Positions 23,580 to 34,010 of a stretch of 64,000 bases of DNA are shown here, piece by piece (position 1 is the first letter of the stretch; every line of letters starts with the position of its first letter). Below the pieces are notes generated by a model. It had not been told where the DNA came from. It saw nothing but the letters and a program-made list of their open reading frames with translations, and made no database searches. A program made the translations under genes and the position numbers. This DNA comes from Trichaptum fuscoviolaceum (Eukaryota > Basidiomycota > Agaricomycetes > Hymenochaetales > Trichaptaceae): positions 4,943,424-5,007,423 of the forward strand of contig CAJSYZ010000001.1 in the NCBI GenBank assembly GCA_910574455.1, in the 5' to 3' direction.

Positions 23580-24775
23580 GCTGGGGGCGGGGCTTCGGGA
23601 TTGTGAACGTTCTTGGCGGCGGGCGTCATGGCGGCGAATGCGTTCTGTAGCACGGACTGCTGCACATTCTGGACGTACTGTTCCGCCATACGTTTGAGCG
23701 TTTCTTCGAACGACTGGAGCGCGGGGGGTGATGGGCTCGACGGGGACGTGGATTTCGTAGCTTTTAGGTTTCGGGATGGCGGTCGCGTTGGGCAATCGCT
23801 CACCAAATGGTCTTTCTCTCCGCAGTAGTAGCATAGTCCCTTACTCCTGCGCTCCCGGCGCACCCTGTCAATCTCCATTGCGTTGGGATCCTTCGTCGAG
23901 CTTGCGCCCGCAGTCGGGATCGTACGCGGAGCTGAACTAGTGGTGCCGGGATTGCTTCGGGGCGTAGCCGCTGGCTTTGATACTGGTCCATAGGCGTGTG
24001 CGAGCCTTAGCTTCTCGTCCGTCTCGGAAACCCAGTTGACGTAGGCATCGAATTTCATATCCTTCGCCTCTGTGCTGGCGATGTGCTGGCGAACCTGGTC
24101 TTTGAGTCCCTTCCGGAACATGTCGAGGTAGATGACATCCGTCGTTGCGTCCTTGGGCCACCCGGTGAGGGCTTGGAGGGCACGGAATTGCGACGCAAAC
24201 TCGGCGACCGTTCCTGTCTGGCATAGGCGCATCAGCTTGTCGGCTGCGGCTTTGTCTGCATCGATTTCCCCGTAAGAGGCGCGAAGGGCGGCGAACAGGG
24301 CCTCCAGGCTGGCGGCTTCTGGCGGTGTTGGGATGTCCTGGAGTCGATCTAGAATGGGTCGTGCCCAGTCTTGCGCCGGCCCCCGCAGTAGCATCAGAGC
24401 AAATGCGACCTTGCGGGTTTCGTCTAGTCCCGGATGTTGTCCGAACAGGTAGAGCTTAATCTGGTGAATCCAGTTCTCCAGCTTGGCTCGTTTGCCTTCG
24501 AAGGTGTCGGGAAGCTTCATCTTGAGCCCTGCTCCGCCCCCAGACGGGGAGGCGGGCTGACTCGCGATTTGGGCTTCTAACGCCCTGTTGGCGTGCTTGA
24601 GCTGGGCGACTGTGTTCTGGACCTGATTGTGTTCGTTGACTAGCTTGGAGTAGCGCTTTTCGAGGGTGTCGAGGCGATCAAGGATGGGCTGGAGTTTGTC
24701 TTCCTCCATCGAGGAGCTAGGGGACGGGAAAGCGAAGGTGTCTGCGAGTCCTCCCCATTCCTGGTGGGACGACAT
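23567..24775 (-). CDS. gag: Gypsy copy 1 Gag (capsid/nucleocapsid)
   Basis: 402 residues from the ATG at 24775 (MSSHQEWGG). The frame is open further upstream, but copy 2 supports this start. An N-terminal coiled coil (LDRLDTLEKRYSKLVNEHNQ) is followed by a Retrotrans_gag-type domain (LENWIHQIKLYLFGQHPG, LLRGPAQDWARPIL, MFRKGLKDQVRQHI) and a CCHC zinc knuckle (CYYCGEKDHLVSDC). It packages the RNA into virus-like particles. It ends just after the frameshift heptamer, so Pol is made as a minor Gag-Pol fusion. Confidence 0.9.
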   Translation of the reverse strand: MSSHQEWGGLADTFAFPSPSSSMEEDKLQPILDRLDTLEKRYSKLVNEHNQVQNTVAQLKHANRALEAQIASQPASPSGGGAGLKMKLPDTFEGKRAKLENWIHQIKLYLFGQHPGLDETRKVAFALMLLRGPAQDWARPILDRLQDIPTPPEAASLEALFAALRASYGEIDADKAAADKLMRLCQTGTVAEFASQFRALQALTGWPKDATTDVIYLDMFRKGLKDQVRQHIASTEAKDMKFDAYVNWVSETDEKLRLAHAYGPVSKPAATPRSNPGTTSSAPRTIPTAGASSTKDPNAMEIDRVRRERRSKGLCYYCGEKDHLVSDCPTRPPSRNLKATKSTSPSSPSPPALQSFEETLKRMAEQYVQNVQQSVLQNAFAAMTPAAKNVHNPEAPPPADFQ

Positions 24776-24864
24776 CGCGGGTCGGCGGTACGGGTGCGGG
24801 GGTAGAAGTAAAGAGCGTGAGGGTGTCGAGTCCGAGCGGCGGTGAGCCAGCACTTTTGACCTAA

Positions 24865-25682
24865 TGTTACGACCGTCGGGAATTGTAGCGGGAAACAGTT
24901 TCGGGAAACTGGAATTCGCGACAAGAACCCGCGTTCGGGAATCTGGATTCGCGACTGGGAACGAGCGTGGGAATTCAGGCGGGAAACGCGCGGGATTCTA
25001 TCCAGGCGCGTCGCGGGATTCTCAAGGCAAGCTAGGACTCTTCACTGCTTTGAACGTCAAGTAAGCGGATCCCTAAGGAAGCACTCCACAAGTAAGTATT
25101 GCGCAACTAACTACACAGGAGAAAAGAGAGAGATCGCACCTAAGGAAGCACTCCACAAGAGGTCAAAAGTGGGGTGCTCCTTACGATGCCTACAGCTATT
25201 TATCTACTTCGTAAAGACTGTATAGTTAATCTACGCTAAGTGTCCTTGCGCAATGCGCACCTATCTACTACAAACGATACATGCTACGACCGCACTGCTA
25301 GGCATGTCTATCCCGTCTCTCCAGATGGCTACGGCCTGTCCGTGGACGTCAGCGTCCGGTCCGGGGCCGCGACTAGCCAGACTAGGTATGCCAGACTGTT
25401 GCAGGTCGTCACCTTGAGGTACTAACGGATTAATGAGCGTATGTTGATAAGTGAATGTACGTGTGCCGTGGCGGATCGTCGTAAATGAGTGTGTGTATGC
25501 GTGCATGGTTGCCGGGACGGTGGTGCGGGATAAGTCACGTGAGCATGGGATCGTGCGATTCGGGAATGAGGTTTCGCGCGGGGAATCCAATGGCGGGATT
25601 CTCCCCGCGGGTTTGTCTGCTCATGTCGGGATCCTTGGCGGGAACGTGCGGGAAATGAGAAAAGGAGCCCGGGATCTCGACA
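24865..25682 (-). repeat. LTR (5' LTR of gypsy copy 1)
   Basis: 818 bp, one difference by eye from its partner at 18978-19795. It carries the promoter that drives the minus-strand element. Just inside, the first TGG that could begin a tRNA primer-binding site lies about 15 bases from the LTR edge; I could not assign the tRNA. Confidence 0.95.
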
Positions 25683-26111
25683 GTGGTATTTCACTAGCGC
25701 TCTGTGGCAGCCTCATACGGACGACTATGTTAACTTGTTGTCGAATCCCTCTTTCTTCACTGAATCAAACTGGGAAAAGGTTCGATCCCGCCTCCTAGCT
25801 TACGATGCCAGTACAGATATCGATACGAGAAAGAACACCGAACTTGTTGGATCGGGTATCACTGGCAGGGACTTTTCCTTGTATTTTGACGTTGTAGATG
25901 CAGATTCGACCTGCGAGAAAGCGTATGACGAAGGCGCTGATAATTGGGAAGACGGAACCAACGGAACCAACGATAAGGGCGAAGAGCGTGAGGGGGCTGA
26001 GTATAGAGGCGAGGTGGAAGGTGATGCAGAGGACGAGCATGCTAATGCTGAGGGTGACGACAACCTGAGCGAGAGCGGGGACGAGGGTGTTGACAAGATT
26101 GAGGGCAAGGG

Positions 26112-26146
<35 letters not shown>

Positions 26147-26223
26147 ATTTAGGTGGAGATGGTGATCATGAGGAGGACGACACTTCAAAATGGGATTCGG
26201 CTACGGACTGCGTAGACTTCTAA

Positions 26224-26928
26224 GGGCAAATCGATCACTGGTGAGCCTCTTCTTTTCGTTTCTGTCCGTGCGCTCAATATTATATTACCATTGACTTGCA
26301 GAGCAGCCTTCGTTTCTACTGGTACGCCAAAGAACATGCAGAATTGAAGGCACGGCAGCGAAATGTGGCCTGCCACTGCCCGTCACGGCAGAGGTTCGGG
26401 ATAATGTCATGGCGGATCCCATGATAGCGACTGCTATGCTTAGTCTTGTGTAAATGACTGATGTACTTGAACGCTGAGGCACTGATAGCTACATAATGTT
26501 GTCTTATATATTTCTGATGCAATGAAATACTTGGATCGTTCTTATGCACTTAGACTCTTGAGCACTGCAATTCGTCTTACAACACTTGTCTACTGCTGTA
26601 ATTAAAGGATGATACACTGGAGCACTGGGGTGCTGAATGCCTGAAACACTTAGAGCACTGATTCAGCCATCTTTCCTTATTTAAGCCAGCCCACACTTAT
26701 TTCAGCCAACTTGTCCTGAATAATGGGAGGACATGCATGAATAAGTAAAGCTTGCCTTATTTAAGACTTCAGTCTCTCAGGACGTTTAAGTAACACTTAA
26801 GTCACTTTCAGCAGAAAGTAGTTTCCCTGATGCTGTCGTCATCAGCTTGCAACAAAATCAGACAATCAATGAGCAGTGATCCTCGGCCGGATGACACCAT
26901 TCACAGACTGACCATGCCGCGTCAGCAG
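26224..26928. other. No gene seen
   Basis: Downstream of the companion gene. A GT-AG pair (ctggtgagcc near 26238 to ttgcag near 26301) suggests the gene may have a 3' intron and a longer tail. 26640-26830 is rich in cttatttaag-like words but has no coding frame. Confidence 0.35.
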
Positions 26929-28286
26929 TGGATGACTTCCCGTAAGGATTTAGGACACCCAGGGTCGTCCTAAACCCCTAAGACCCCGCTCGGCAAGCAT
27001 TTAGGGAGGGTTTTCTAAACCTTAAGCACAATCGCCCGAGAGCCATGACCAGAAATTCTGAGAAGTTTTGCCGGCCGATTCTCGCAGTACATACCGCTTA
27101 CCTTTAAAGGTAAGGTATCAGGGTGTATATATGATATCTTACCTGATATGGTAAGCGAGGGTCAGGGCAGGTGTTTAGGAAGACTAGAGCATATTCGGTC
27201 CATGTGTACAGTGATCCCTCTCGTAATGCACCACTCTTATAATGCATAACCTCTAATAATGCATGGGTTCGGGGATCCACCAAGTTGGTAGAAGGCATTT
27301 TAGTATACTATAATGCATAACCTTCAAAAATGCATAATGCATAGCCTATTTGAGAGATTTGAAAGGGATATGCATTTTAAGAGGGTGCCTGAGACACCGA
27401 AAAGGAACATACAAGTGCTTACAGAGCAGAGTTTCAGGACTTAAAATTGCATTTTAGACATGAAGATATTGGCTTAAGGCTAACTTTTGGCCGTAAGTAG
27501 AGAAAGCAGACTTAAACATTATTTTTGAGAGCCATTTAAAGAGAGAACTTCCACATTTGGATACATTATTTGTATTATGTACAAAAATAGAATTTCTCAT
27601 AATGCATACCCCCTTATAATGCATAGCCTAACCTTTCCACCGACCCCCATCCATTACGAGAGGTATTACTGTAATTTGAGTTACACATAGGATTTCACAT
27701 AGAGTTTCACATAGCTGCACTAAATAGGAAGCTCGGACTTCAAACACGGCTTGACACGGCATCTGAACCCTTATACCAAATTAAGTAATGCGTTGTTCAC
27801 ATAGTGTCTCCGTGACATTGAAGCAACAACAGTGCATATCCCAGATTAAAACTAGTTTAGCTGCTTCGGTCTTCAAAAGCTGTCTATATGTTTTAAACCT
27901 CTTATAAAGGGCTTTCCTATGCAAATAAATCTCACAGCCTGCATAGAATAAATTAATATGAGCTCTCTAACAAGTGGAAGTATCGTGGGAACAATAAGGT
28001 GACGATTCGGAAAAGTGATGTGACTCCGGTGCATAAATTTAGCGCCACTTCGGCATCTTCACCGGATCAAAGACTTTTGATGTGAAATCTCATGTGTAAC
28101 TTCATGTGAAACTTGAATTACACATACCGAATATGCTCTACTGTCCTAGACACGGAGCATCTGGCAGACCCCCCTCCCCCCTCTGCCAGATCCTAGAAGT
28201 TTAGGATGCCCGGACCAGACCGAGAGTTTGGCTCCGATCAGTTTAGGACGAAAATGTCGTCCTAAATCCTTACGGGAAGTCATCCA
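26929..28286. mobile_element. Non-autonomous inverted-repeat (foldback-type) element
   Basis: Perfect 28-bp terminal inverted repeats at 26929-26956 (TGGATGACTTCCCGTAAGGA...) and 28259-28286. Inside each arm a second palindrome pairs TTTAGGAC with GTCCTAAA. Further in, agagcatattcggt..atgtgta (about 27186-27208) is matched in inverted orientation at about 28120-28145, so the arms are long but partly diverged. No coding capacity. The 3' part of a PPR-like pseudogene abuts the right end. I could not identify a clear target duplication. Confidence 0.75.
27209..27671. mobile_element. TA-flanked MITE nested in the left arm
   Basis: 463 bp, ends CAGTGATCCCTCTCGTAATG and (reverse complement of the right end) CAGTAATACCTCTCGTAATG, 18 of 20 matching. 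It is flanked by TA on both sides (27207-27208 and 27672-27673). TA duplication and CAGT ends fit a pogo/Tc1-mariner-type MITE. The interior repeats the word ataatgcat at least five times. The opposite arm of the host element preserves the empty site (gtgTAattcaagtt near 28121-28134 on the minus strand). Confidence 0.8.
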
Positions 28287-28429
28287 GTCTCTTCCATGTA
28301 ACAACTTCTTCTTTTCTTTCTTTCTCCCGACTGCCATGCTTTTTGCAAAGAAGAATAATATCACTGCACAGCTTGGAGATGATCATGTTGAAGAGGAACA
28401 GATTGGCTGCGACACTGCGGAACTGCGCT

Positions 28430-29887
28430 TCTTCCCATAGTGCAATTGCATCCGAGCTACAGGCAGTTGAGTTTGGGAAGCATCTTCTCCTTGGCTAGTG
28501 CTTCAAGTAGGTGTCCCAGGCTACCTGATTAGGGTGTAGTGTACGCAGCGAAGGTTCCAAAGCGTGCGCGGCAACTGTGTCCTGCTCTAGCATCCGATTG
28601 AACTACGAGAGGGCCGAGTGTATGTCATTGTTCCGTATAAACCTGGTTATGAAGGCAGTATAGACCGCTGTGCAGGGAGGGGGAACATCAGCTAGGTCGA
28701 ACAGATCACTTGCGTTTGTGTTCATCATTTCCTCGAGAAGTGAGATAGCTTTCACGGGCTGTTTTGCAAGGAAATACGCCCCAACCATCTTCATCCACAC
28801 AAGCATTTGCGCTAAACGCGCCTGTCCGGGGTGTACATCGTCGCTAAAAATATACGTCGAAGGATCCTCGACACCTTCTGCAACATCGCAAGAGAACGCG
28901 GCCTTCGGCCGAGGCCAACGGTCCTCCGTGAACGCGTCTTGTGACAGTGCTGATTCTATATTGCCGGTCATCATGTAGGTACTCAAGAGGTGGAAGTAGC
29001 ACATCACATCGGGTTCGAAAATGGGGGATGTCTTCGATATGGGTCCAGATACAGACTGCAGCGTCGACATTGCCGTGAAGTGCGCAGGAACAGGGAAGAA
29101 CATGATAGACTCCCTATCCAAGCGGTAGATCCCTCTTTTTCCCATCACAATAATTGCTCTGGGTAGCTTCGAATATTAACAATGCCGAGCCAAAGTCATC
29201 TTCCTTACGAAGCAGTTGTACTTGCTCCAATTCTGGGAAATCCAGCGTGCCTGTCTTGGCGATGAATTCACGCCGTCGTCGCCGCTATTCGAGCTGACCG
29301 ATGACTCGTAGAACCTCCTTGTCACTCTCGCACAGTGTCAGAATCATCGTGTTAGAGGTGCGAACATTGGTTGTAATCTGACGAGTAAGCATCTCATTGT
29401 ACGTCTCCAGCATGACGGTAATTGGTTGTCCAAGCGCACGAGATGAGAGGGGCAAGCCGATGTTGTATTCGCACATATTCGGGGATGGATGGGACGTCGT
29501 AGGTTTATCACCTCTGCAGGAATGCGTGCGGGATCATGCGTTTTCCGGGTAGCCTCAAGGCTCTCGAAGACCGAGATTGTTGATAGCGTCCTCAGCCGCA
29601 GGCGGTGCTGGTGAGAACAACGTTTGCGGAGCGCTGGGGTCTGTCGCTAAGCCAGGTGCGAAGGCAGAATCGACCGATACGATTGGTTGAGGTGCCGATT
29701 TGAGCGATTCAAGAGACTCAACTTGAAGCTCAGATGCTGCTGATGAAGCCGTACAGTTTCGCCTTGCAATCACGCGCCGAGGAGAGCCCAGGTGCTTGCT
29801 CGTCATCGACGAGCTTATCAGAGGCAACAACACGAGCAAACACGTGCTTGGCGCGAGCTTGACGCAGTTGAACGGACTTGAGGACAT
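28430..29887 (-). pseudogene. Pentatricopeptide-repeat (PPR)-like gene, decayed
   Basis: Minus-strand pieces have the PPR helix-pair pattern: PDVMCYFHLLSTYMMTGNIESAL, PCTAVYTAFITRFIRNND, SNTMILTLCESDKEVLRVIG and, at the 3' end, NLFLFNMIISKLC. PPR proteins usually bind organellar RNA. At least two in-frame stops (after VIGQLE near 29287 and after HSALS near 28603) and a frame change near 29130 break it. The last recognisable repeat stops near 28390, about 100 bases from the right end of the inverted-repeat element at 28286, so insertion may have removed the 3' end. The N-terminal region (29555-29887) is Ser/Ala-rich, compatible with a mitochondrial presequence. Confidence 0.5.
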
Positions 29888-31046
29888 CTAGTGTTTTTGC
29901 ATTTTCTCTATGACCTGTACCGGCGAGCGAGAGACTGTTGCTGCATTGGCAGCCCTAGACTTGATGACAAGCGCTGGGCATGCCGCCTCATTAGTCATGT
30001 TCAAGTTATCTAGTACATAAGCTACCAAATAAGGCAGGTACCGCTAAGGTACCTAAATACCTTGAGGTGTCTCGGAAAAGAAGACACATACATAAAGAAG
30101 AGTCCAGGCCTTTGCGACTGGTAGGCACGTGAGTGCAAACTTTTTGCTTTTGAGAAGCGTAACATTTAGCCCGCTAGAACCCTCATCACCTAAAGGTGTT
30201 CGGGAATATCAGTATACATTAGAGCAACTCGACCTGCATGCAAGGCTTTGCAAGCGTCAGTCATCGTCGAATGCCGATATTTCACCAAGATGCATTAGCT
30301 TCAATATGAATTATCGGGTGCGATAAGGGTTAGAAGAGACGCTTCAAGGGCTGGTGACTTTAAGCAGAGATTAAACAGGGATGAATGTTTGAACCATTGG
30401 TAAATGGTATTCAAGGTGAGTGAGACGATTTAGACCAACAGGATGTAATGTGCTGATTCGCAGGTCACTTCTTCCACCAGGTTATGTAGCTTCGAGAGCT
30501 CTCAGACAGTATTTACTAATCAACCTACTTCATTGTCATATGTTTTAAGTATCTTTACATGTCAGTAATACCTTACCCGTTGCGCATATCTATCTTACGA
30601 CCAAGAAGGCCATGGATTCGCCCTTCAGATGATGCTCGTCAGTGCTATTGCAAGGTTAAATACTTGGAAATTGGAACAGTCATTGTACGTGAACTTTTTG
30701 TCGTTCAAAACTAAACAACATCCTGATCATGTCGACAGCTTCTCTGTGCTTAAAGAGCTATCTCTACTATGCTCTTTTTGAATGGAGCCGAGAAAATGTG
30801 CATGAGTTGCAGTGGCTCGACCGTATCCAGACACAGACACGCAACACTGGTGACGATGGAGAAGGTGCTGAAGAACATAAAGTTGAGAGAGGGTTTGGGG
30901 AGGGAGCTGAGGGATAGAGACGTCTTTGATGGAGGGTAGTCGAGCAAATAATTGCAGATGTCTGGAGGGACCTTCGCATGCCGGAGAAAGTTGTGTACGT
31001 CCTCAATCGCATATCCACTGTCAAATTAGTCAACGATATCTCTACC
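29888..31046. other. No gene seen
   Basis: Several short open frames, none with a recognisable motif. 30480-30700 is AT-rich. Confidence 0.4.
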
Positions 31047-32738
31047 TTAGAGATAATCTTCAAATCTCCACCCTTTGATCAACTCGTTGCATTCATGTGT
31101 GTTCCCAAACTCTACTTCAGCTTGGCGAAAGACTTCACTCTCGCGAATATGTCTTTCATGCTCCTCGTGCATGGGCAAGGCAAGCTCCTTCAACCAGACG
31201 CGTTCTCCATTATCGGGTTCATTGTGTTTGCGGCATCGGTTATGAATGATGAACAAGATATCACTAATGCGAGGCCCGGATAACGCAAGGAAGGAAGAAC
31301 CGTCCCGAGGACTTATAGTGCATAGGTCTCCTGCATTATAAAGCCTTGTGAGTCGCGGGAGACGAGTGGGGTCCCTGAGAAAAGACAAGACTCTGGAAAG
31401 AGCTGGCCGGTGAATCTCCAGCTCTACCAGTCCCGGCATCTCATTCAGCATTAGGGGAATGTTGCCTTCATCGCAGTGCACTAGATTGACGTTTTCATGT
31501 TGTATAAATCTTGTCTTGCCTTCGTAATAAAAGTACTCCACAGGAGCTCGGGAACGATGAAGAAATTGAATTATTTCCCCCTCTTGAGTCAACGACGTCG
31601 TATGAACGGAAAGAAATAGGTGCTTTAACGCGGGGGTCGTTATCATGTCCAAAGGTAAGTGAACATGAAGACCAGTAGCAGCTAACCTAAACGTAGTGAG
31701 GCAGTCCAGCACGACATAGTCCTCGTCAGTGATAACGCCCACAACGAAGGCAAATTTGGCATCCCGTGTGTATATGAACGAGAGCTCCTCCAGCAACGGG
31801 AATGCGATCGGAAACATAGCCAGGGCAGGAGCATAAAGTTGAACATCCTTCAAAAAAAGTTTCCTGAGACGGGATCCACACATGCTCTCCTGAATAAGCA
31901 AATTCTTGTGGCTTAGTTCGAGAGACTGTAGGTTCGAAGGCAACGAGTCAGGTGCGAAGAAATCGCGCGTATAACCCCACCCGGGCAATGCTAGCTCCCT
32001 CAAGTTTGGCGCAGCAAACAGGATCAATTTATTTCCTATGATTTCGAGTGGCGGGCAGCGAGTTTCGAGTTTCAGGGAAACGAGGTGAGGGAGTTGATCG
32101 CCTCCCCCGTAGAAAGGCGTTAGTCCAAACTCTAAAACACGTATCTCGATGTTCTCCCAACGATATTCGTGTTCGAAGAGTGATTCAGCCATCCTCGTGA
32201 GTATCGTTTTAGATTCCGACGGGATCCTTGACAAAGACAGGTCGTAGTCGTTTTTGTCCGTGCCTTCAGTTATCCAGCCTATGCGAAGTCGAACAGAAAT
32301 TGGGATAGAGCCGGAATGAAACAACCAGAACTGGAGTGCATGCAGTTGGCCTTCCATGCGAGGGATGTCCTTGCACAACTGCTCGGAGAACTCGAGATGA
32401 AGCCGAGCCCAAAGTCTTGAGTTGTCGAAGGCCCTGTTACGCCAGTGGCGGCAGACATGCGTGAATAGAAGAGGTGCCTCTTTTGCAGAAGGGCGAGGGT
32501 ACCGACAATGGTCGCTGGACCTGGGTCTCCACATGCTTGATGCATATTGCTCTTCTTCTTCCCCATCAAAGCAGAAAGTAAACACAAGCTCAAGCAGTTC
32601 GTCAATGAGAAAGGTCCGCGATGCGGCGGGGGTCCCAATCGGCCGACTATCTGAGTCGACTGCAGCAGGACTGTAGGAAGGGCTTCGACGAGAGAGATAT
32701 CCAGACATCTCTGCCCAGATGCAGATGCTTCGCGACAT
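31047..32738 (-). CDS. F-box/LRR-type protein (intact)
   Basis: A single uninterrupted frame of 563 residues. The F-box-like helix set is near residues 40-95 (RTFLIDELLELVFTFCFD, then APLLFTHVCRHWRNRAFDNSRLW), followed by a leucine-rich repetitive body (PHLVSLKLETRCPPLEI, NLRELALPGWGY, SNLQSLELSHKNLL, RLRKLFLKDVQLY, LLEELSFIY, LKHLFLSVH) and a C-terminal segment shared with the remnant at 573-1270. Proteins of this form act as substrate adaptors of SCF ubiquitin ligases, and basidiomycetes carry large, fast-evolving sets of them. No intron is needed, and the first ATG of the frame gives a plausible start; a second Met at residue 11 is possible. It lies 300 bp left of the large KDZ transposon. 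Confidence 0.8.
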   Translation of the reverse strand: MSRSICIWAEMSGYLSRRSPSYSPAAVDSDSRPIGTPAASRTFLIDELLELVFTFCFDGEEEEQYASSMWRPRSSDHCRYPRPSAKEAPLLFTHVCRHWRNRAFDNSRLWARLHLEFSEQLCKDIPRMEGQLHALQFWLFHSGSIPISVRLRIGWITEGTDKNDYDLSLSRIPSESKTILTRMAESLFEHEYRWENIEIRVLEFGLTPFYGGGDQLPHLVSLKLETRCPPLEIIGNKLILFAAPNLRELALPGWGYTRDFFAPDSLPSNLQSLELSHKNLLIQESMCGSRLRKLFLKDVQLYAPALAMFPIAFPLLEELSFIYTRDAKFAFVVGVITDEDYVVLDCLTTFRLAATGLHVHLPLDMITTPALKHLFLSVHTTSLTQEGEIIQFLHRSRAPVEYFYYEGKTRFIQHENVNLVHCDEGNIPLMLNEMPGLVELEIHRPALSRVLSFLRDPTRLPRLTRLYNAGDLCTISPRDGSSFLALSGPRISDILFIIHNRCRKHNEPDNGERVWLKELALPMHEEHERHIRESEVFRQAEVEFGNTHECNELIKGWRFEDYL

Positions 32739-33034
32739 AGGTTGATAAGGATTGAGACATTGTAAATTTCAGCAACTCAACGCACCGTTATTACACTTTC
32801 AGAACTTCCAAACTCCTTCCCCTTGAGAAGAGTTATCTCGCAGTGAAGCCAAGAGTTCTGATGGGAACTTGAGTTCCTGATCTCACTGGTAGGTGAATGA
32901 TGGCGTCTCCTGAGTTATATGCAAACTAGGGTATCCCTGAGATGCCTCTACGGGTTTGATACTTAGATTATTGTTACGACTGTCTCCAGGACGGCTGTGA
33001 TGAGGCCTCCAAGACAATGTGGTGGTTGAAAGAG

Positions 33035-33729
33035 CACCTTAGGCAACGGATTTCAGGGTCCAATAGGGCCTCTTAGGGGTAGTTCTTTTTGCAAAAGAAT
33101 AGACCTAACCATATGAAAGCTCACGATGTTCGTTCCCCTGTAATCCTGAAGAAGATCATGGGACGCACTGAAGTCGTGAGACTTCGGCCTGGAGGTCTCC
33201 GAATATCGTCAACCTACGATATTCCCTAAAGAAGATCGTGGGATCCACTGAAGTCGTGAGACTTCGGCCTGGAGGTTGCCGAAGATCGTCAACCTACGAT
33301 GTTCGTTTCACTGTTACCCGGAAGAACATCGTGGGACCCACTGAAGTCGTGAGACTTCGGCCTGGAGGTTGCCGAAGATCGTCAACCTACGATGTTCGTT
33401 TCGCTGTTACCCGGAAGAACATCGTGGGACCCACTGAAGTCGTGAGACTTCGGCCTGGAGGTCACCGAACTTCGTCGATCTGCCGATGTTCGTCCCTCTG
33501 TTACCCTGAAGAATATCGTGCGACCTATCGAAGTCGTGGGACTTTGGCATGGAAGTCGCCGAACATTGTCGCCGACGCGCGCGTCGATCACGATATTCGG
33601 CATTGACCAGATTTGGAAATAACCCGCCTTCCAGATGTTCGTGTTCAATATCTGGTCTGTAAATATATTATATTAATTCGTAAAATTGCACAATAAATCA
33701 GAATAATTCACAGTAGGTGTATGTTGATG
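33035..33729 (+). repeat. Left terminal inverted repeat of the KDZ element
   Basis: 695 bp, nearly identical to the inverse of 59562-60163, with a few substitutions and one extra 93-bp unit. It holds tandem units starting at 33155, 33235, 33328, 33421 and 33515. Each unit carries a short hairpin GAAGTCGTGAGACTTC or a variant. The long, structured repeat is presumably the transposase-binding region. Confidence 0.93.
33155..33607 (+). repeat. 93-bp tandem repeat inside the left TIR (5 units)
   Basis: Successive units start 80, 93, 93 and 94 bases apart. Core words: atcgtgggacccactgaag, a hairpin GAAGTC-gtga-GACTTC, ggcctggaggt and tacgatgttcg. The first unit lacks part of its end. The last unit is the most diverged and runs into a GC-rich palindrome (cgacgcgcgcgtcg). 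Confidence 0.85.
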
Positions 33730-34010
33730 CTATTAGCATTTTCCGGTAGGTTCTGGTACGGATTTCGATGTAATAGAGCGTTAGAAGAGTAAAATTAAAT
33801 TGCACTTTTAATCGTTATAAAATTTGTTCAATTGCAATCTACATATTTGTTAATCATCGGTAACTAATCAATCTATCACATTTATACGTCAAAACATTTA
33901 TATTGAGTCAGGACAGTACAATCGAAGTCTGGGATTTTTTACATTTTTATCAATACAGAACACAAGATATCACAACGCAATTTGAGAATAAGCCATATGG
34001 ATGGAAAAAT
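33730..34010. other. AT-rich spacer
   Basis: Non-coding, AT-rich, between the left TIR and mirror gene A. It probably contains the 3' untranslated region of that gene. Confidence 0.5.

Larger units (their letters stand above)
18978..25682 (-). mobile_element. Ty3/gypsy chromovirus, copy 1 (complete, LTR to LTR)
   Basis: The element is 6,705 bp, bounded by 818-bp LTRs and a perfect 5-bp target duplication GTGGT (18973-18977 and 25683-25687). Internal order on the minus strand is gag, then protease, reverse transcriptase, RNase H, integrase and chromodomain, which is the chromovirus order. It inserted into the Plavaka companion gene. By eye the two LTRs differ at one position (gccagc near 19141 versus gcaagc near 25028), so the insertion is young. 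Three single-base frame breaks in pol separate it from copy 2. Confidence 0.95.
15282..26223 (+). pseudogene. Plavaka companion gene, many small exons, split by gypsy element 1
   Basis: The start at 15282 opens a Lys/Glu/Arg-rich coiled coil of about 165 residues (RRTQEEILREKEEKEKRKVR). It continues through many small exons of about 35-70 bases, separated by introns of similar size, from 16.6 to 17.9 kb (for example QSLPVLEDKNNEIKPGG and DITVTKNGKRKSPPDTDSQ). The conserved-looking part follows: HILLPSLFRAVGKSVTPW, WRKKLFEKAEQSV and GRHKILDRNTIGKPIGALAL. At 18977 the codon series ...GGAEW is cut by gypsy element 1. Beyond 25687 it resumes in phase as YFTSALWQPHTDDYVN and ends in an acidic Glu/Asp/Gly tail at 26223. 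An in-frame TGA at 17937-17939 lies 3 bases before an ATG, so a second gene start or a nonsense change is possible. Proteins of this type often sit beside Plavaka transposases; the function is unknown. Confidence 0.6.

Noticed and set aside
10783..26500. Exact outer ends and target duplication of the Plavaka element
   Set aside because: I compared both flanks by eye and found no convincing inverted pair, so no boundaries are given.
26940..27030. Telomere-like ccctaa/ttaggg words
   Set aside because: They are isolated and belong to the TTTAGGAC/GTCCTAAA palindromes of the inverted-repeat element, not to a telomeric array.
33238..33606. A 122-codon frame across the left TIR, with a counterpart in the right TIR
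   Set aside because: It is the translation of the 93-bp tandem units, whose length is a multiple of three. The repetitive peptide is a by-product of repeat structure.
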